Of a stretch of DNA of 64,000 nt, positions 24,136 through 32,152 are shown piece after piece. The notes under the pieces are model-generated. The model ran no database searches. It had not been told where the DNA came from and worked only from the letters and a program-made list of their open reading frames with translations. Every line of letters starts with the position of its first letter. Within the stretch, counting starts at the first letter, position 1. The DNA is from JANQRZ01 sp965215165 (GTDB lineage: Bacteria > Bacteroidota > Rhodothermia > Rhodothermales > JANQRZ01). The stretch is taken from contig CBDCCX010000006.1 in the NCBI GenBank assembly GCA_965215165.1, positions 2,418,001 to 2,482,000 of the forward strand, in the 5' to 3' direction. The translations under genes and the position numbers were made by a program.

Positions 24136-27018
24136 GACGCCGAGGGAGAACTGCTGGCCGCGGTTGTTGCGCTGGTTGATGAACTCCCGGCCCTTGAACT
24201 CCTGGGTGACGCTGTACTCCGCGCCGAGGAGGTTCTTGGCCGCCAGCTTGAGCGCGAACCCGCGCCCGATGTCCTGGGCGACAAGCAGGTCGAGCACGCC
24301 GCGCGGCTGCTCGACGTAGTCGGGCGAGCCGGCCTCGGCCACGGCGAAGAGCCGCTCGCCGAAGAGGTTGTAGTAGAGGCTGGCCGTCGTGCCCCAGTCC
24401 GGCTGGTTGAAGCCCAGGTCGAGGTTGAGCACGTAGGGGCTCTGCCCCTGCATCGAGCGCGTAGCGGAGGCGTTCGCGTCGTAGACCTGGATCACGGCCA
24501 GCTCGCGCGCGTCGATGTCGACCTCAGATTGGACGAGCGTCAGGTTGCCGCCGACCGAGAAGCGCTCGCCGAGGCGGCCGAGCACGCGGAGGTCGCCCCG
24601 CGCCTCGAGCTCGAGGCCGTAGACGGTCGCGTCGGGGACGTTGCGGTACTCGATTTCGAGGTTCGCCGACTCGGGGTTGATGGTCCGCTCGATGGGATCG
24701 GCGAACTGCTTGTAGAAGCCGCTGGCGGCGACGATCAGACCGGGCCGGTAGAACCACTCCCAGCGCAGATCGAAGTTGTTGACCAGCGTCCGGTCTAGGT
24801 CCTCGTTGCCGGCGAAGATGCCGTCGATGGCGAAGTCGTAGACCGAGTACGGCGCGAACTCGCGGAACGTCGGGCGGGCGAGCGTCCGGCCGTAGGCCGA
24901 GCGGACGTTCATCGACTCGGTGAGCGCGTAGACCAGGCTGGCCGACGGCAACACGTCGACCTCGCTGATGGAGCCGCGCCTGGGGATCGCCTCACCGTTC
25001 TCGGTGCTCATGTCGGTGGTCTCGACGCGCACGCCGCCGATGAAGCGGAGGTGGTCGGTCAGCGTCAGGTCGCCGAGCGCGTAGCCGGCGGCGATGGTCA
25101 TCTCGCCGGTGTACTGGTTGCGCTCCGAGGTGGCATCCGAGATGTAGACGCCGAACGTCGGGTCGTCGGCCGAGCCGTCGATGATGCCCACGTTCTCGCT
25201 GAAGAACGCGGCCGGGTCGCCGTCGTAGCCGTAGGAGCTGGTGGCGGACTGGTAGGTGAAGAAGCGCTCGTTGAAGTCGCGGGTCTTGCGAAGGAACGAG
25301 CCGCCGGTCTTGACCTGCCACGGGCGGTTGCCCAGCCCGCGCAGCGGGATCGTCAGGTCGGCGTTGAACGAGGCGGTGTTCTCGGCGAGGTCGCGGAAGT
25401 AGCGCGTCGGGCGGAGGTAGACGGCCGGGCTGATCTGGAACGAGGTATCCGCGCCGCTGGCCCCACCGCCGGCATTGAAGTGGCTCAGGAAGTAGCGCAG
25501 GTCCGGCTCGTCCTGGGCCGAGCGCCCGAGCGAGCCGTTCCACTCGAGCTTGACGCCGCGCTCGGAGAAGGCGTGCTCGCCGCGAAGCTGGCCGCTGACG
25601 AGCTGGCGCTCGGTGTACTCGAGCGCGCGGGACTCCACTACGTCACCTTCGTTGAGACTCTCCGGGTAGCCACCGGTGCGGTAGCGGGCGCGCTGCTCGC
25701 CGCTGCGGTTGAAGAGCACGTTGAGGCCCAGCTCGTGGCGGGCGGCGGGGCGGTAGGAGAAATTAGCGAGACCGCCGAAGAGCACCTCCTCCTGGCCCAC
25801 CTGGTCGCTGAGCGAGTAGTACGTGTCCAGCTCGTTGAACTGCTCGACGTTGCCCGGCAGCTCGTAGCGCCCAGAGCGGCCGTCGCTGTAGCCCGACACG
25901 CTGCGGCCCCAGTTGATCGCGGCGATGTAGCCGAAGGGCCGCCCCCCGAGCTTGAGCAGGTTGCCGTGCGAGAGGCTGTAGCTCTGGGCGACCGGCGCGC
26001 TGCCCGTCACCGGAGCCATCACCGGGCTGAAGGCCCGCGTCGCCGCGTCGAGCGTCGCCGCGTCCCCCGGATTCGAGAACGCCGCGCCGATGCCTGGCAG
26101 GTCGCCGTTCTGCACCGCCGCCGGCACGCCGAGGTCCTGGTTCGGCGAGCCGAACAGGCCGACCCCACCGCCGGGCGTCGTCAGGAAGTCGCTGCCTGGT
26201 GCGACCTCAGTGTCGTAGCTCGTCGAGGCTGAGAACTTGAACGTCAGCGCGTCGGGAAACGCCTTCGTGGCGATGTTGACCGAGCCGCCGGTGAAGTCGC
26301 CAGGCTTGTCGGCGGTGAAGGTCTTCGAGGTGACGATGTTGTCGAGCAGCGCACTCGGGAAGAGGTCGAGCGGGACGGCGTTGCGGTCCGGGTCGGAGCT
26401 CGGAAGCGTGGCCCCGTTGAGCTGGGTGTTCATGTAGCGGTCGCCGAGCCCGCGGACCAGGATGTAGCGCCCGTCCTGGACGCTCGCGCCGGTGACCTTC
26501 TCCATTGCGTCGGCGGCGCTCGAGGAGCCGCTTCGGGAGATGGTCTCGGCCGAGACGGCGTCGGAGACGGCGGCGGCGCGCTGGCGCTGGCGCAGCAGGC
26601 CCGCCTCGTTGTTGAGGAGGGCTCGGGCCTCGACGACAACTTCGCCCTCGAGTTCGAGCGTCTCCTCGGCAAGCTGGATGTCGAGCGTCGTGGTCTCGCC
26701 GGCGGCGACGGCCACGCCGGTGATGCGCTGCGTGTTGTAGCCGAGGTAGGAGACGACGAGCGTGTGCGTGCCCACCGGAACACCGACGATCCGGTAGTCG
26801 CCGTCGAGGCCGGTGGCGGCCCCGGTGCCGAGGCCGTCGACGAGCACGTTGACGCCGATGAGCGACTCGCCGAGGCCCTCGTCCACGACGACGCCGGCGA
26901 TGGTGCCGGTTTGCGCGAAGGCGGGCGTGGCGAGGAGTGAAAAGAGAACAGCCAGCCCCGTGGGGACCGGCATTCGGAGGGTGCGGAGCAGCCGCACGAC
27001 GAGCGTAGTGGGAGCCAT
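24121..27018 (-). CDS. TonB-dependent outer-membrane receptor
   Basis: 965 residues. Signal peptide near the N-terminus (GLAVLFSLLATPAFAQ), a CarboxypepD_reg domain (about 35-115: GTIAGVVVDEGLGESLIGVN, GDYRIVGVPVGTHTLVVSYL), the plug (about 150-270: DAMEKVTGASVQDGRYILVR, GLGDRYMNTQLNGATLPSSD) and a 22-strand-type barrel ending in a C-terminal aromatic/Leu strand (QQFSLGVSYSL). It should import a ligand across the outer membrane with energy from TonB-ExbBD (not in the window). The ATG at 27018 is chosen; one at 26973 is also possible. It leads an operon with the surface lipoprotein. The divergent spacer upstream contains a Pho-box-like array, so regulation by phosphate is a testable inference. 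Confidence 0.92.
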   Translation of the reverse strand: MAPTTLVVRLLRTLRMPVPTGLAVLFSLLATPAFAQTGTIAGVVVDEGLGESLIGVNVLVDGLGTGAATGLDGDYRIVGVPVGTHTLVVSYLGYNTQRITGVAVAAGETTTLDIQLAEETLELEGEVVVEARALLNNEAGLLRQRQRAAAVSDAVSAETISRSGSSSAADAMEKVTGASVQDGRYILVRGLGDRYMNTQLNGATLPSSDPDRNAVPLDLFPSALLDNIVTSKTFTADKPGDFTGGSVNIATKAFPDALTFKFSASTSYDTEVAPGSDFLTTPGGGVGLFGSPNQDLGVPAAVQNGDLPGIGAAFSNPGDAATLDAATRAFSPVMAPVTGSAPVAQSYSLSHGNLLKLGGRPFGYIAAINWGRSVSGYSDGRSGRYELPGNVEQFNELDTYYSLSDQVGQEEVLFGGLANFSYRPAARHELGLNVLFNRSGEQRARYRTGGYPESLNEGDVVESRALEYTERQLVSGQLRGEHAFSERGVKLEWNGSLGRSAQDEPDLRYFLSHFNAGGGASGADTSFQISPAVYLRPTRYFRDLAENTASFNADLTIPLRGLGNRPWQVKTGGSFLRKTRDFNERFFTYQSATSSYGYDGDPAAFFSENVGIIDGSADDPTFGVYISDATSERNQYTGEMTIAAGYALGDLTLTDHLRFIGGVRVETTDMSTENGEAIPRRGSISEVDVLPSASLVYALTESMNVRSAYGRTLARPTFREFAPYSVYDFAIDGIFAGNEDLDRTLVNNFDLRWEWFYRPGLIVAASGFYKQFADPIERTINPESANLEIEYRNVPDATVYGLELEARGDLRVLGRLGERFSVGGNLTLVQSEVDIDARELAVIQVYDANASATRSMQGQSPYVLNLDLGFNQPDWGTTASLYYNLFGERLFAVAEAGSPDYVEQPRGVLDLLVAQDIGRGFALKLAAKNLLGAEYSVTQEFKGREFINQRNNRGQQFSLGVSYSL

Positions 27019-27091
27019 GGGGTTCGCTGGGTTTGTGGGAGGTGAGAGTGGAAGCCCCTCTTCCATCCTCGACCCGAAACCTAGCGAGCCA

Positions 27092-27131
27092 GCATTACGA
27101 CGCTGTTAGCGGGCTGTTACCGTAGTGTTAC
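27092..27131. promoter_or_regulatory. Pho-box-like array of 11-base direct repeats
   Basis: Seven-base units GCATTAC (27092), CTGTTAG (27103), CTGTTAC (27114) and GTGTTAC (27125) recur at an exact 11-base period. This is the geometry and near-consensus (CTGTCAT/CTGTTAC) of PhoB-type binding sites. It lies between the divergent TonB receptor (start 27018) and MFS gene (start 27247), about equally far from both. In the plus-strand sense it points to the transporter. Confidence 0.6.
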
Positions 27132-27246
27132 CTAGGTGGGGAAGGAGCATGAAGGTCTTCGCCTAGCGTGCAGGCAATGAGGGGTTAGACAGAGGACACT
27201 CGCTGAGCAGGGGTGCCTGCTGCTTGTGCCCCTGCTGCCCTCACAG

Positions 27247-28581
27247 ATGCAACTTTTCCTCGCCCGGAGCTTTTGCGGCGTTCGTTCCAACAGGTTTCTC
27301 TTGGCCCAGACCTCGCCGCGCACCTACGGCATCCTCTTCTCGCTCTGGCTAATGGTCTTCACGGCCGCGAGCCAGACCATCATCGTCACCCCGATCTTGC
27401 CGATTATCGGGGAAGCGCTGGCGGTGCCGGAGTCGATGCTGGGACTGCTCGTGACGGTCTACTCGTTTGCGCTGGCGGCGGCGGCGGTGGTGATGGGGCC
27501 GATCTCGGACCGGATCGGGCGGCGGCAGGTGCTCCTGATCGGCTCGGGGTCGCTGGCGGCGATGCTGGCGCTGCACGGGCTAGTGCAGAGCTTCACCGGG
27601 CTGCTCGTGGTCCGCACCCTGGCCGGCGCAGCGGGCGGGATGCTCAGCGGCGCGGCGGTCTCCTACGTCGGCGACCTCTTCCCGTACGAGCGGCGCGGCT
27701 GGGCGACGGGCTGGGTGATGAGCGGCGTGGCCTTCGGCCTGGTGATCGGGATTCCCCTCGGGCGCGTGCTGGCGGCGACGGCGGGCTACCGGCTCCCGTT
27801 CCTCGCGTTCGCCGCGCTGATGGCCGTGGCGTTCGTGCTGATCTGGCAAGTCGTGCCGCAGCCGGACGTGGAGCTGGAGTCGGACAAGGTGACCGTGCTG
27901 GGCATGTTCCGGCGCTACCGCGACCTGCTCGGCGTGGCCTCCGTGCGGGTCGCCTCGGCGGCGTACTTCCTGATGTACTTCAGCCTCGGGCTGCTGATCG
28001 TCTACCTCCCGCAGTGGCTCACGGCCAACTTCTCGCTCGACGTGTCGCTCTTCGGCCGGCCCCTCGCCGTGGGCGGCGTGTCCATCGACTTCATCGCGAC
28101 GCTCTTCCTCGTCGGCGGGGCGGTGAGCGTGATGGTCGGGCCGTGGGCCGGGAAGCTCTCGGACCGGATCGGGCGCAAGCCGCTGATCCTGGTGTCGTGC
28201 CTCGGGCTGTCGGTGGTGACGGCGGCGGTGACGTACGCCGTCACCGAGCGCTGGGTGGCGTACCCGCTCTACATCGCCATCATGGGCCTGTTCTCGATGC
28301 GGATGTCGCCGCTGCAGGCGCTCCTGACAGCCCTCGTCCCGGACCGGCTGCGCGGCACGCTGCTCTCGCTAGCCATCGCCGTCGGGCAGGTCGGCACCGG
28401 GCTGGGCGCGAGCCTGGCCGGCGCGACCTACGCCGGGATGGGCTACCGGGCCACGACTCTGCTCTCGGCCGTCACGATCCTGCTGATGGCGGCCTTGGTG
28501 TGGCGCTTCCTCCCCGAACCCGGCACGCCCGACGCCGAGCAGGCCAAGCGGAAGGTGGCGGCCGAGGTGGCGGAGGTGTGA
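27247..28581 (+). CDS. Major facilitator superfamily transporter
   Basis: 444 residues with twelve predicted membrane helices in two six-helix halves. The MFS motif between helices 2 and 3 is present as GPISDRIGRRQVLL, and its counterpart in the second half is GKLSDRIGRKPLIL; helix 5 has GGMLSGAAVSYVGDLFPYERR. The pattern resembles drug or small-metabolite exporters, but substrate cannot be assigned. A GTG at 27226 would add seven residues; the ATG at 27247 is preferred. Transcribed away from the TonB receptor, across a spacer holding a Pho-box-like array. Confidence 0.85.
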   Translation: MQLFLARSFCGVRSNRFLLAQTSPRTYGILFSLWLMVFTAASQTIIVTPILPIIGEALAVPESMLGLLVTVYSFALAAAAVVMGPISDRIGRRQVLLIGSGSLAAMLALHGLVQSFTGLLVVRTLAGAAGGMLSGAAVSYVGDLFPYERRGWATGWVMSGVAFGLVIGIPLGRVLAATAGYRLPFLAFAALMAVAFVLIWQVVPQPDVELESDKVTVLGMFRRYRDLLGVASVRVASAAYFLMYFSLGLLIVYLPQWLTANFSLDVSLFGRPLAVGGVSIDFIATLFLVGGAVSVMVGPWAGKLSDRIGRKPLILVSCLGLSVVTAAVTYAVTERWVAYPLYIAIMGLFSMRMSPLQALLTALVPDRLRGTLLSLAIAVGQVGTGLGASLAGATYAGMGYRATTLLSAVTILLMAALVWRFLPEPGTPDAEQAKRKVAAEVAEV

Positions 28582-28585
28582 CCAA

Positions 28586-28650
28586 AGAGAGGGGGAAGAG
28601 AAGAAGGAGAAGAGAGCGCCTCTCTTTTCTATTCCCTCTCCCCTCTCGGT
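28586..28650. terminator. Purine/pyrimidine long inverted repeat, probable bidirectional terminator
   Basis: A purine-rich left arm (AGAGAGGGGGAAGAG.. then AAGAGAG at 28610-28616) faces a pyrimidine-rich right arm (CTCTCTT at 28620-28626, then TTCCCTCTCCCCTCTC) around a CGC centre. T-rich stretches follow the inner hairpin on the plus strand and A-rich ones precede it, fitting shared termination of the convergent MFS and rho genes. Confidence 0.6.
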
Positions 28651-28655
28651 ACCCC

Positions 28656-30134
28656 TCACGAGTTCATCGTCGCCAGGAACTCGGTGTTGTCGGCGGTGCC
28701 GCGCAGCCGGTCGAGGAGGAACGGCATCGCGTCGGCGGAGGCCATGTCGGCGAGGAAGCGGCGGAGGACGTGGACGCGCTGGAGCCGGTCTTCGGGTACG
28801 AGCAGCTCTTCGCGGCGCGTCCCGCTCGCGAGCAGGTCGATGGCCGGGTAGATGCGCTTGTTGGCAAGGTCGCGTCTGAGCACCATCTCCATGTTGCCGG
28901 TGCCCTTGAACTCCTCGAAGATCACGTCGTCCATCTTCGAGCCCGTGTCCACGAGGGCGGTCCCGATGATGGTCAGCGAGCCGCCCTCCTCGACGGCGCG
29001 CGCGCTCCCGAAGAAGCGCTTCGGCCCGCGCAGCGCGCCGGCCTCGAGGCCGCCCGACATGGTCCGACTCTGCCCGGCGAAGACGGCGTTGTGGGCGCGC
29101 GCCAAGCGCGTGATCGAGTCGAGCAGGACCACGACATCGCGCCCGCTCTCGACCAGCCGCTTGGCTTTTTCCAGAACCACGTCGGCGACCTCGACGTGGC
29201 GCTTCGGCTCCTCGTCGAACGTCGAGGCGATGACCTCGCCGGAGACGTTGCGCTCGAAGTCGGTGACCTCCTCGGGGCGCTCGTCGACGAGCAGGATAAG
29301 GAGCTGCACCTCGGGGTAGTTGGCCGTCACGGCGTTCGCGATCTTCTGGAGGAGGACCGTCTTGCCCGTCTTGGGCTGCGCCACGATCAGCCCGCGCTGC
29401 CCCTTGCCGATGGGGCAGAACAGGTCCATCACCCGGCCCGAGACCTCGTCCGGCGTGGTCTCCAGGCGCAGTGGCTCCTCGGCGAAGAGCGGCGTGAGGA
29501 GGTCGAACTCGACGCGCTCGCCCAAGCCCTCGGGAGGGTTGCCGTTGACCGAGTTGACGTGGATCAGCGCGAAGAACCGCTGCCCCTCCTTCGGCGGGCG
29601 GATCTCGCCGTCGACGGTGTCGCCACGCTGGAGGTTGAAGCGCTTGACCTGGCTCGGCGAGACGTAGATGTCGTCGGGCGACGGGAGGTAGTTGAACTCG
29701 GCCGAGCGGAGGAAGCCGTAGCCGTCGGGCATGATCTCGAGCACTCCCACCTTGCGGATCATCCCGACGAGCGGGGTGGTGGCGGGGTCGAAGGCCCGCA
29801 TGTAGGCCGGATAGGCGTCGGAGAGCGGCTGGCGGGTACGAGGCCCCCGGCTGCGGCGCTCGGTCTGGCGTGCAGGCGGCGGGCGCTCAGCCCCACGGTC
29901 GCCTGATCCTGCCGCGCCGGCGCGGGGCGACCCGGACCGCTCGACGCGGCGGCGCGGTGTCGGGCGGTCGGGCACCTCCTCGGAGCTGTGCTCGGCGTCC
30001 TGCACGGCGCGGGCCTCGAGGATCTGGTAGATCAGGTCTTCTTTGCGGAGATGGGAATAGCCCTCGACGCCGAGGTCGCGGGCGAGCTGTTGCAGGTCGC
30101 CGAGCTTCTGAGTCTGGAGAGAGGCAATATTCAT
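28656..30134 (-). CDS. rho: Transcription termination factor Rho
   Basis: Rho is the hexameric RNA-dependent ATPase that ends transcription. 492 residues: N-terminal Rho_N helical domain (about 1-45, LQTQKLGDLQQLARDLGVEG), a basic disordered insert rich in Arg and Pro (about 50-105) of the kind found in Bacteroidetes and some other phyla, the RNA-binding cold-shock fold (EIMPDGYGFLRSAEFNYLPS, DDIYVSPSQVKRFNLQRGD), and the ATPase core with Walker A GQRGLIVAQPKTGKTVLLQK, the Walker B/LLVDERPEEV region, and the Q and R loops (LDSITRLARAHNAV; GGLEAGALRGPKRFFGSAR). Convergent with the MFS gene; folC lies upstream. Confidence 0.97.
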   Translation of the reverse strand: MNIASLQTQKLGDLQQLARDLGVEGYSHLRKEDLIYQILEARAVQDAEHSSEEVPDRPTPRRRVERSGSPRAGAAGSGDRGAERPPPARQTERRSRGPRTRQPLSDAYPAYMRAFDPATTPLVGMIRKVGVLEIMPDGYGFLRSAEFNYLPSPDDIYVSPSQVKRFNLQRGDTVDGEIRPPKEGQRFFALIHVNSVNGNPPEGLGERVEFDLLTPLFAEEPLRLETTPDEVSGRVMDLFCPIGKGQRGLIVAQPKTGKTVLLQKIANAVTANYPEVQLLILLVDERPEEVTDFERNVSGEVIASTFDEEPKRHVEVADVVLEKAKRLVESGRDVVVLLDSITRLARAHNAVFAGQSRTMSGGLEAGALRGPKRFFGSARAVEEGGSLTIIGTALVDTGSKMDDVIFEEFKGTGNMEMVLRRDLANKRIYPAIDLLASGTRREELLVPEDRLQRVHVLRRFLADMASADAMPFLLDRLRGTADNTEFLATMNS

Positions 30135-30209
30135 GACGGGAGCCGCGACGGGCGCGGCCGGAAGGCGGAAGAGATGGGAGAGGAGAGAGGCGAGTCGGCC
30201 GAACGCGGC

Positions 30210-31508
30210 CTAGAGAAACGGAACCGCTTCGGCGACGGTGAGGTGCGAGCCGGTGATGAGCAGGCCGTCGGACGCCCCCGCGTGCCGACGGAACCACTCG
30301 ACGCCCTCGCGCGCCCCCACTACGTCGATAACGGGGACCCCCCTGGTCTCTAGTGTCCGCTTCAACTCGGTTAACGTCGCGGCGCGCGGCACCGGCAGTC
30401 CGATGGGCAAGACAACCGCGCCCTGGTCGGCAAGAATATCGGCTAGCGCCTTCGGGTCTTTATCCCGCATCACGCCGAGCAGCACGTACACGGTTCCCGG
30501 CGGAGAGGCGAGGGCCTGGCGCGCAGCGGCGAGCGCTGCCCGAAGGCCATCGGCGTTGTGCGCTACGTCGGCCAGGATGAGAGGGGCCAAATGATAGATT
30601 TCACAACGGCCTGCGAGGCCACTCCGTTCCCGCACCTCGGCGAGGCCGGTCTCGACCGGGGCCGCGCTTCGGGCGACGGCAGGCAGGACGTGCTCCGCTG
30701 CCCGCACCGCGAGCGCCGCATTCCAGACCTGATGCGCGCCGGTCAGCCCGAGCGCAAGTTGGCGGTAGGTCCGCACCGGCGTTTCGAGGTCTAGCGCGAG
30801 GCGGCCATCCTTCAGAGCGAAGTCGTGCACCGACACCTCGTCGCGCACGTTCACGAACGAGGCCCCGCGCGCTTCGGCCGTCTCCCGCATCGCCGCGAGC
30901 ACCGTGTGCCCTTCGGCGGCCGTCAGCAGCGGCACGCCCGGCTTGGCGATCCCGGCCTTCTCGCGTGCAATCTCCTCGCGCGTGCTTCCCAGGATATCGG
31001 CATGATCCAGCCCAATGTGGGTCACGACCGCGACCTCCGGCCGGAGCACGTTCGTCGCGTCGAGCCGCCCCCCGAGGCCGACCTCGACGACGGCAAGGTC
31101 CACGGCTTGCTCGGCGAAATAGAGGAGGCTCAGCGCGACCGTGGCCTCGAAGAAGCTCGGCCCCACGGCGTCGAAGGCGGGACGAAGTCGCGCCACGGCC
31201 TCCGCGATCCAGTCGTGCGGCGCGGGCGCGCCGTCGATCCGAAGGCGCTCGGCGAGGTCCCAGAGGTGGGGCGAGGTGTGCAAGCCCACGCGCAGTCCGG
31301 CCGCCGAAGCGATGGCAGCGACCATCGACGCCGTCGAGCCTTTCCCGTTCGTGCCGGCGACGTGCACGCTGCGGAAGCGCTCGTGCGGCCGGCCGGTGGC
31401 CTCGAGCAGCGCGTGCATCCGCTCCAGCCCCGGCTTCATCGCCTCGGCCCCCCGCTCAGCGAAGCGGGGCAGGGCGAGGAGCGTTGCTTCGGCAGTGGCG
31501 TACTTCAT
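30210..31508 (-). CDS. folC: Bifunctional folylpolyglutamate/dihydrofolate synthase
   Basis: FolC ligates glutamate to dihydropteroate and/or folates. The 432-residue product shows the ATP loop SVHVAGTNGKGSTASMVAAI, the folate-binding region HTSPHLWDLAERLRIDG, VEVGLGGRLDATNVLRPEVA, THIGLDHADILGSTREEIAREKAGI and the C-terminal domain with LADVAHNADGLRAAL. The ATG at 31508 (MKYATAEATLLALPRFAERG) matches the usual family start; an earlier in-frame ATG gives unrelated residues. It lies between tsaE and rho on the same strand. Confidence 0.96.
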   Translation of the reverse strand: MKYATAEATLLALPRFAERGAEAMKPGLERMHALLEATGRPHERFRSVHVAGTNGKGSTASMVAAIASAAGLRVGLHTSPHLWDLAERLRIDGAPAPHDWIAEAVARLRPAFDAVGPSFFEATVALSLLYFAEQAVDLAVVEVGLGGRLDATNVLRPEVAVVTHIGLDHADILGSTREEIAREKAGIAKPGVPLLTAAEGHTVLAAMRETAEARGASFVNVRDEVSVHDFALKDGRLALDLETPVRTYRQLALGLTGAHQVWNAALAVRAAEHVLPAVARSAAPVETGLAEVRERSGLAGRCEIYHLAPLILADVAHNADGLRAALAAARQALASPPGTVYVLLGVMRDKDPKALADILADQGAVVLPIGLPVPRAATLTELKRTLETRGVPVIDVVGAREGVEWFRRHAGASDGLLITGSHLTVAEAVPFL

Positions 31509-31539
31509 GGACGAGAGCGCTACATGCGAGCGCGGGTAC

Positions 31540-31620
31540 GCTGAGAATGGAGCATAGAGAGTGGAAGATATAGAGGATAGCGCCTCCATCTTCTATCCTC
31601 CATCCCCTACCCTCTCGATC
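31540..31620. repeat. Purine/pyrimidine inverted repeat between tsaE and folC
   Basis: A left arm rich in A and G (GAATGGAGCATAGAGAGTGG.., GAGGATAG at 31573-31580) faces a right arm of complementary character (CTATCCTC at 31593-31600, then CATCCCCTACCCTCTC) around GCGCCTC. The tsaE stop codon (31593-31595) lies in the right arm. The architecture and the GCGCC centre recall 28586-28650 although most bases differ. Confidence 0.6.
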
Positions 31621-32084
31621 CTCCTCGTGTCGCCGCCGCTGTGGGTTAGACGGAGCCAGACCGCGTGCTCGGGAATCAGGGCCGCCACGCGCTCGGGCCA
31701 CTCGACGAGGCAAACGCCGTCGCCGAAGAAGTAGGTCTCGTAGCCCAGATCGAAGAACTCCTCCGGCCGCTCGATCCGGTAGGCGTCGAGGTGGAAGACC
31801 GGCCCGTCGCCGTGGTACTCGTTGACGATCGTGAACGTCGGCGAGGTGACGGCGGCGGGCGGCACGCCGAGGCCGGCGCAGATGCCTTTGACGAGGTGCG
31901 TCTTGCCTGCGCCGAGGTCGCCCGAGAGCGCCAGCACATCGCCCAGCTCCAGGCGTTCGGCCAGCCGCCGCCCGAGCGCGACGGTCGCCTCGGGCGAGGC
32001 CGTCTCGGCAGGGAGCAGGTCGGTGAGCGCGCGCTCCGAGCGGGGCGATGTGCTGGCGCTGAGCTTGTCGGAGGGATCGAACAT
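31593..32084 (-). CDS. tsaE: tRNA threonylcarbamoyladenosine biosynthesis ATPase TsaE
   Basis: TsaE is the ATPase partner of TsaB-TsaD in making t6A at position 37 of ANN-decoding tRNAs. 163 residues with Walker A ALSGDLGAGKTHLVKGICAG, the conserved SPTFTIVNEYHG and HLDAYRIERPEEFFDLGYE segments, and LVEWPERVAALIPEHAV. The start at 32084 (MFDPSDKLSAS) gives about 25 residues more than the core family. The C-terminal codons and stop lie in an inverted repeat. folC follows downstream on the same strand. Confidence 0.93.
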   Translation of the reverse strand: MFDPSDKLSASTSPRSERALTDLLPAETASPEATVALGRRLAERLELGDVLALSGDLGAGKTHLVKGICAGLGVPPAAVTSPTFTIVNEYHGDGPVFHLDAYRIERPEEFFDLGYETYFFGDGVCLVEWPERVAALIPEHAVWLRLTHSGGDTRRIERVGDGG

Positions 32085-32152
32085 GGACACGGTTGTTGGC
32101 CTGGCAGACTCTACGCCCGGCCCAGCGTCGCGTTCTGCTACGGCGCGCTCTC

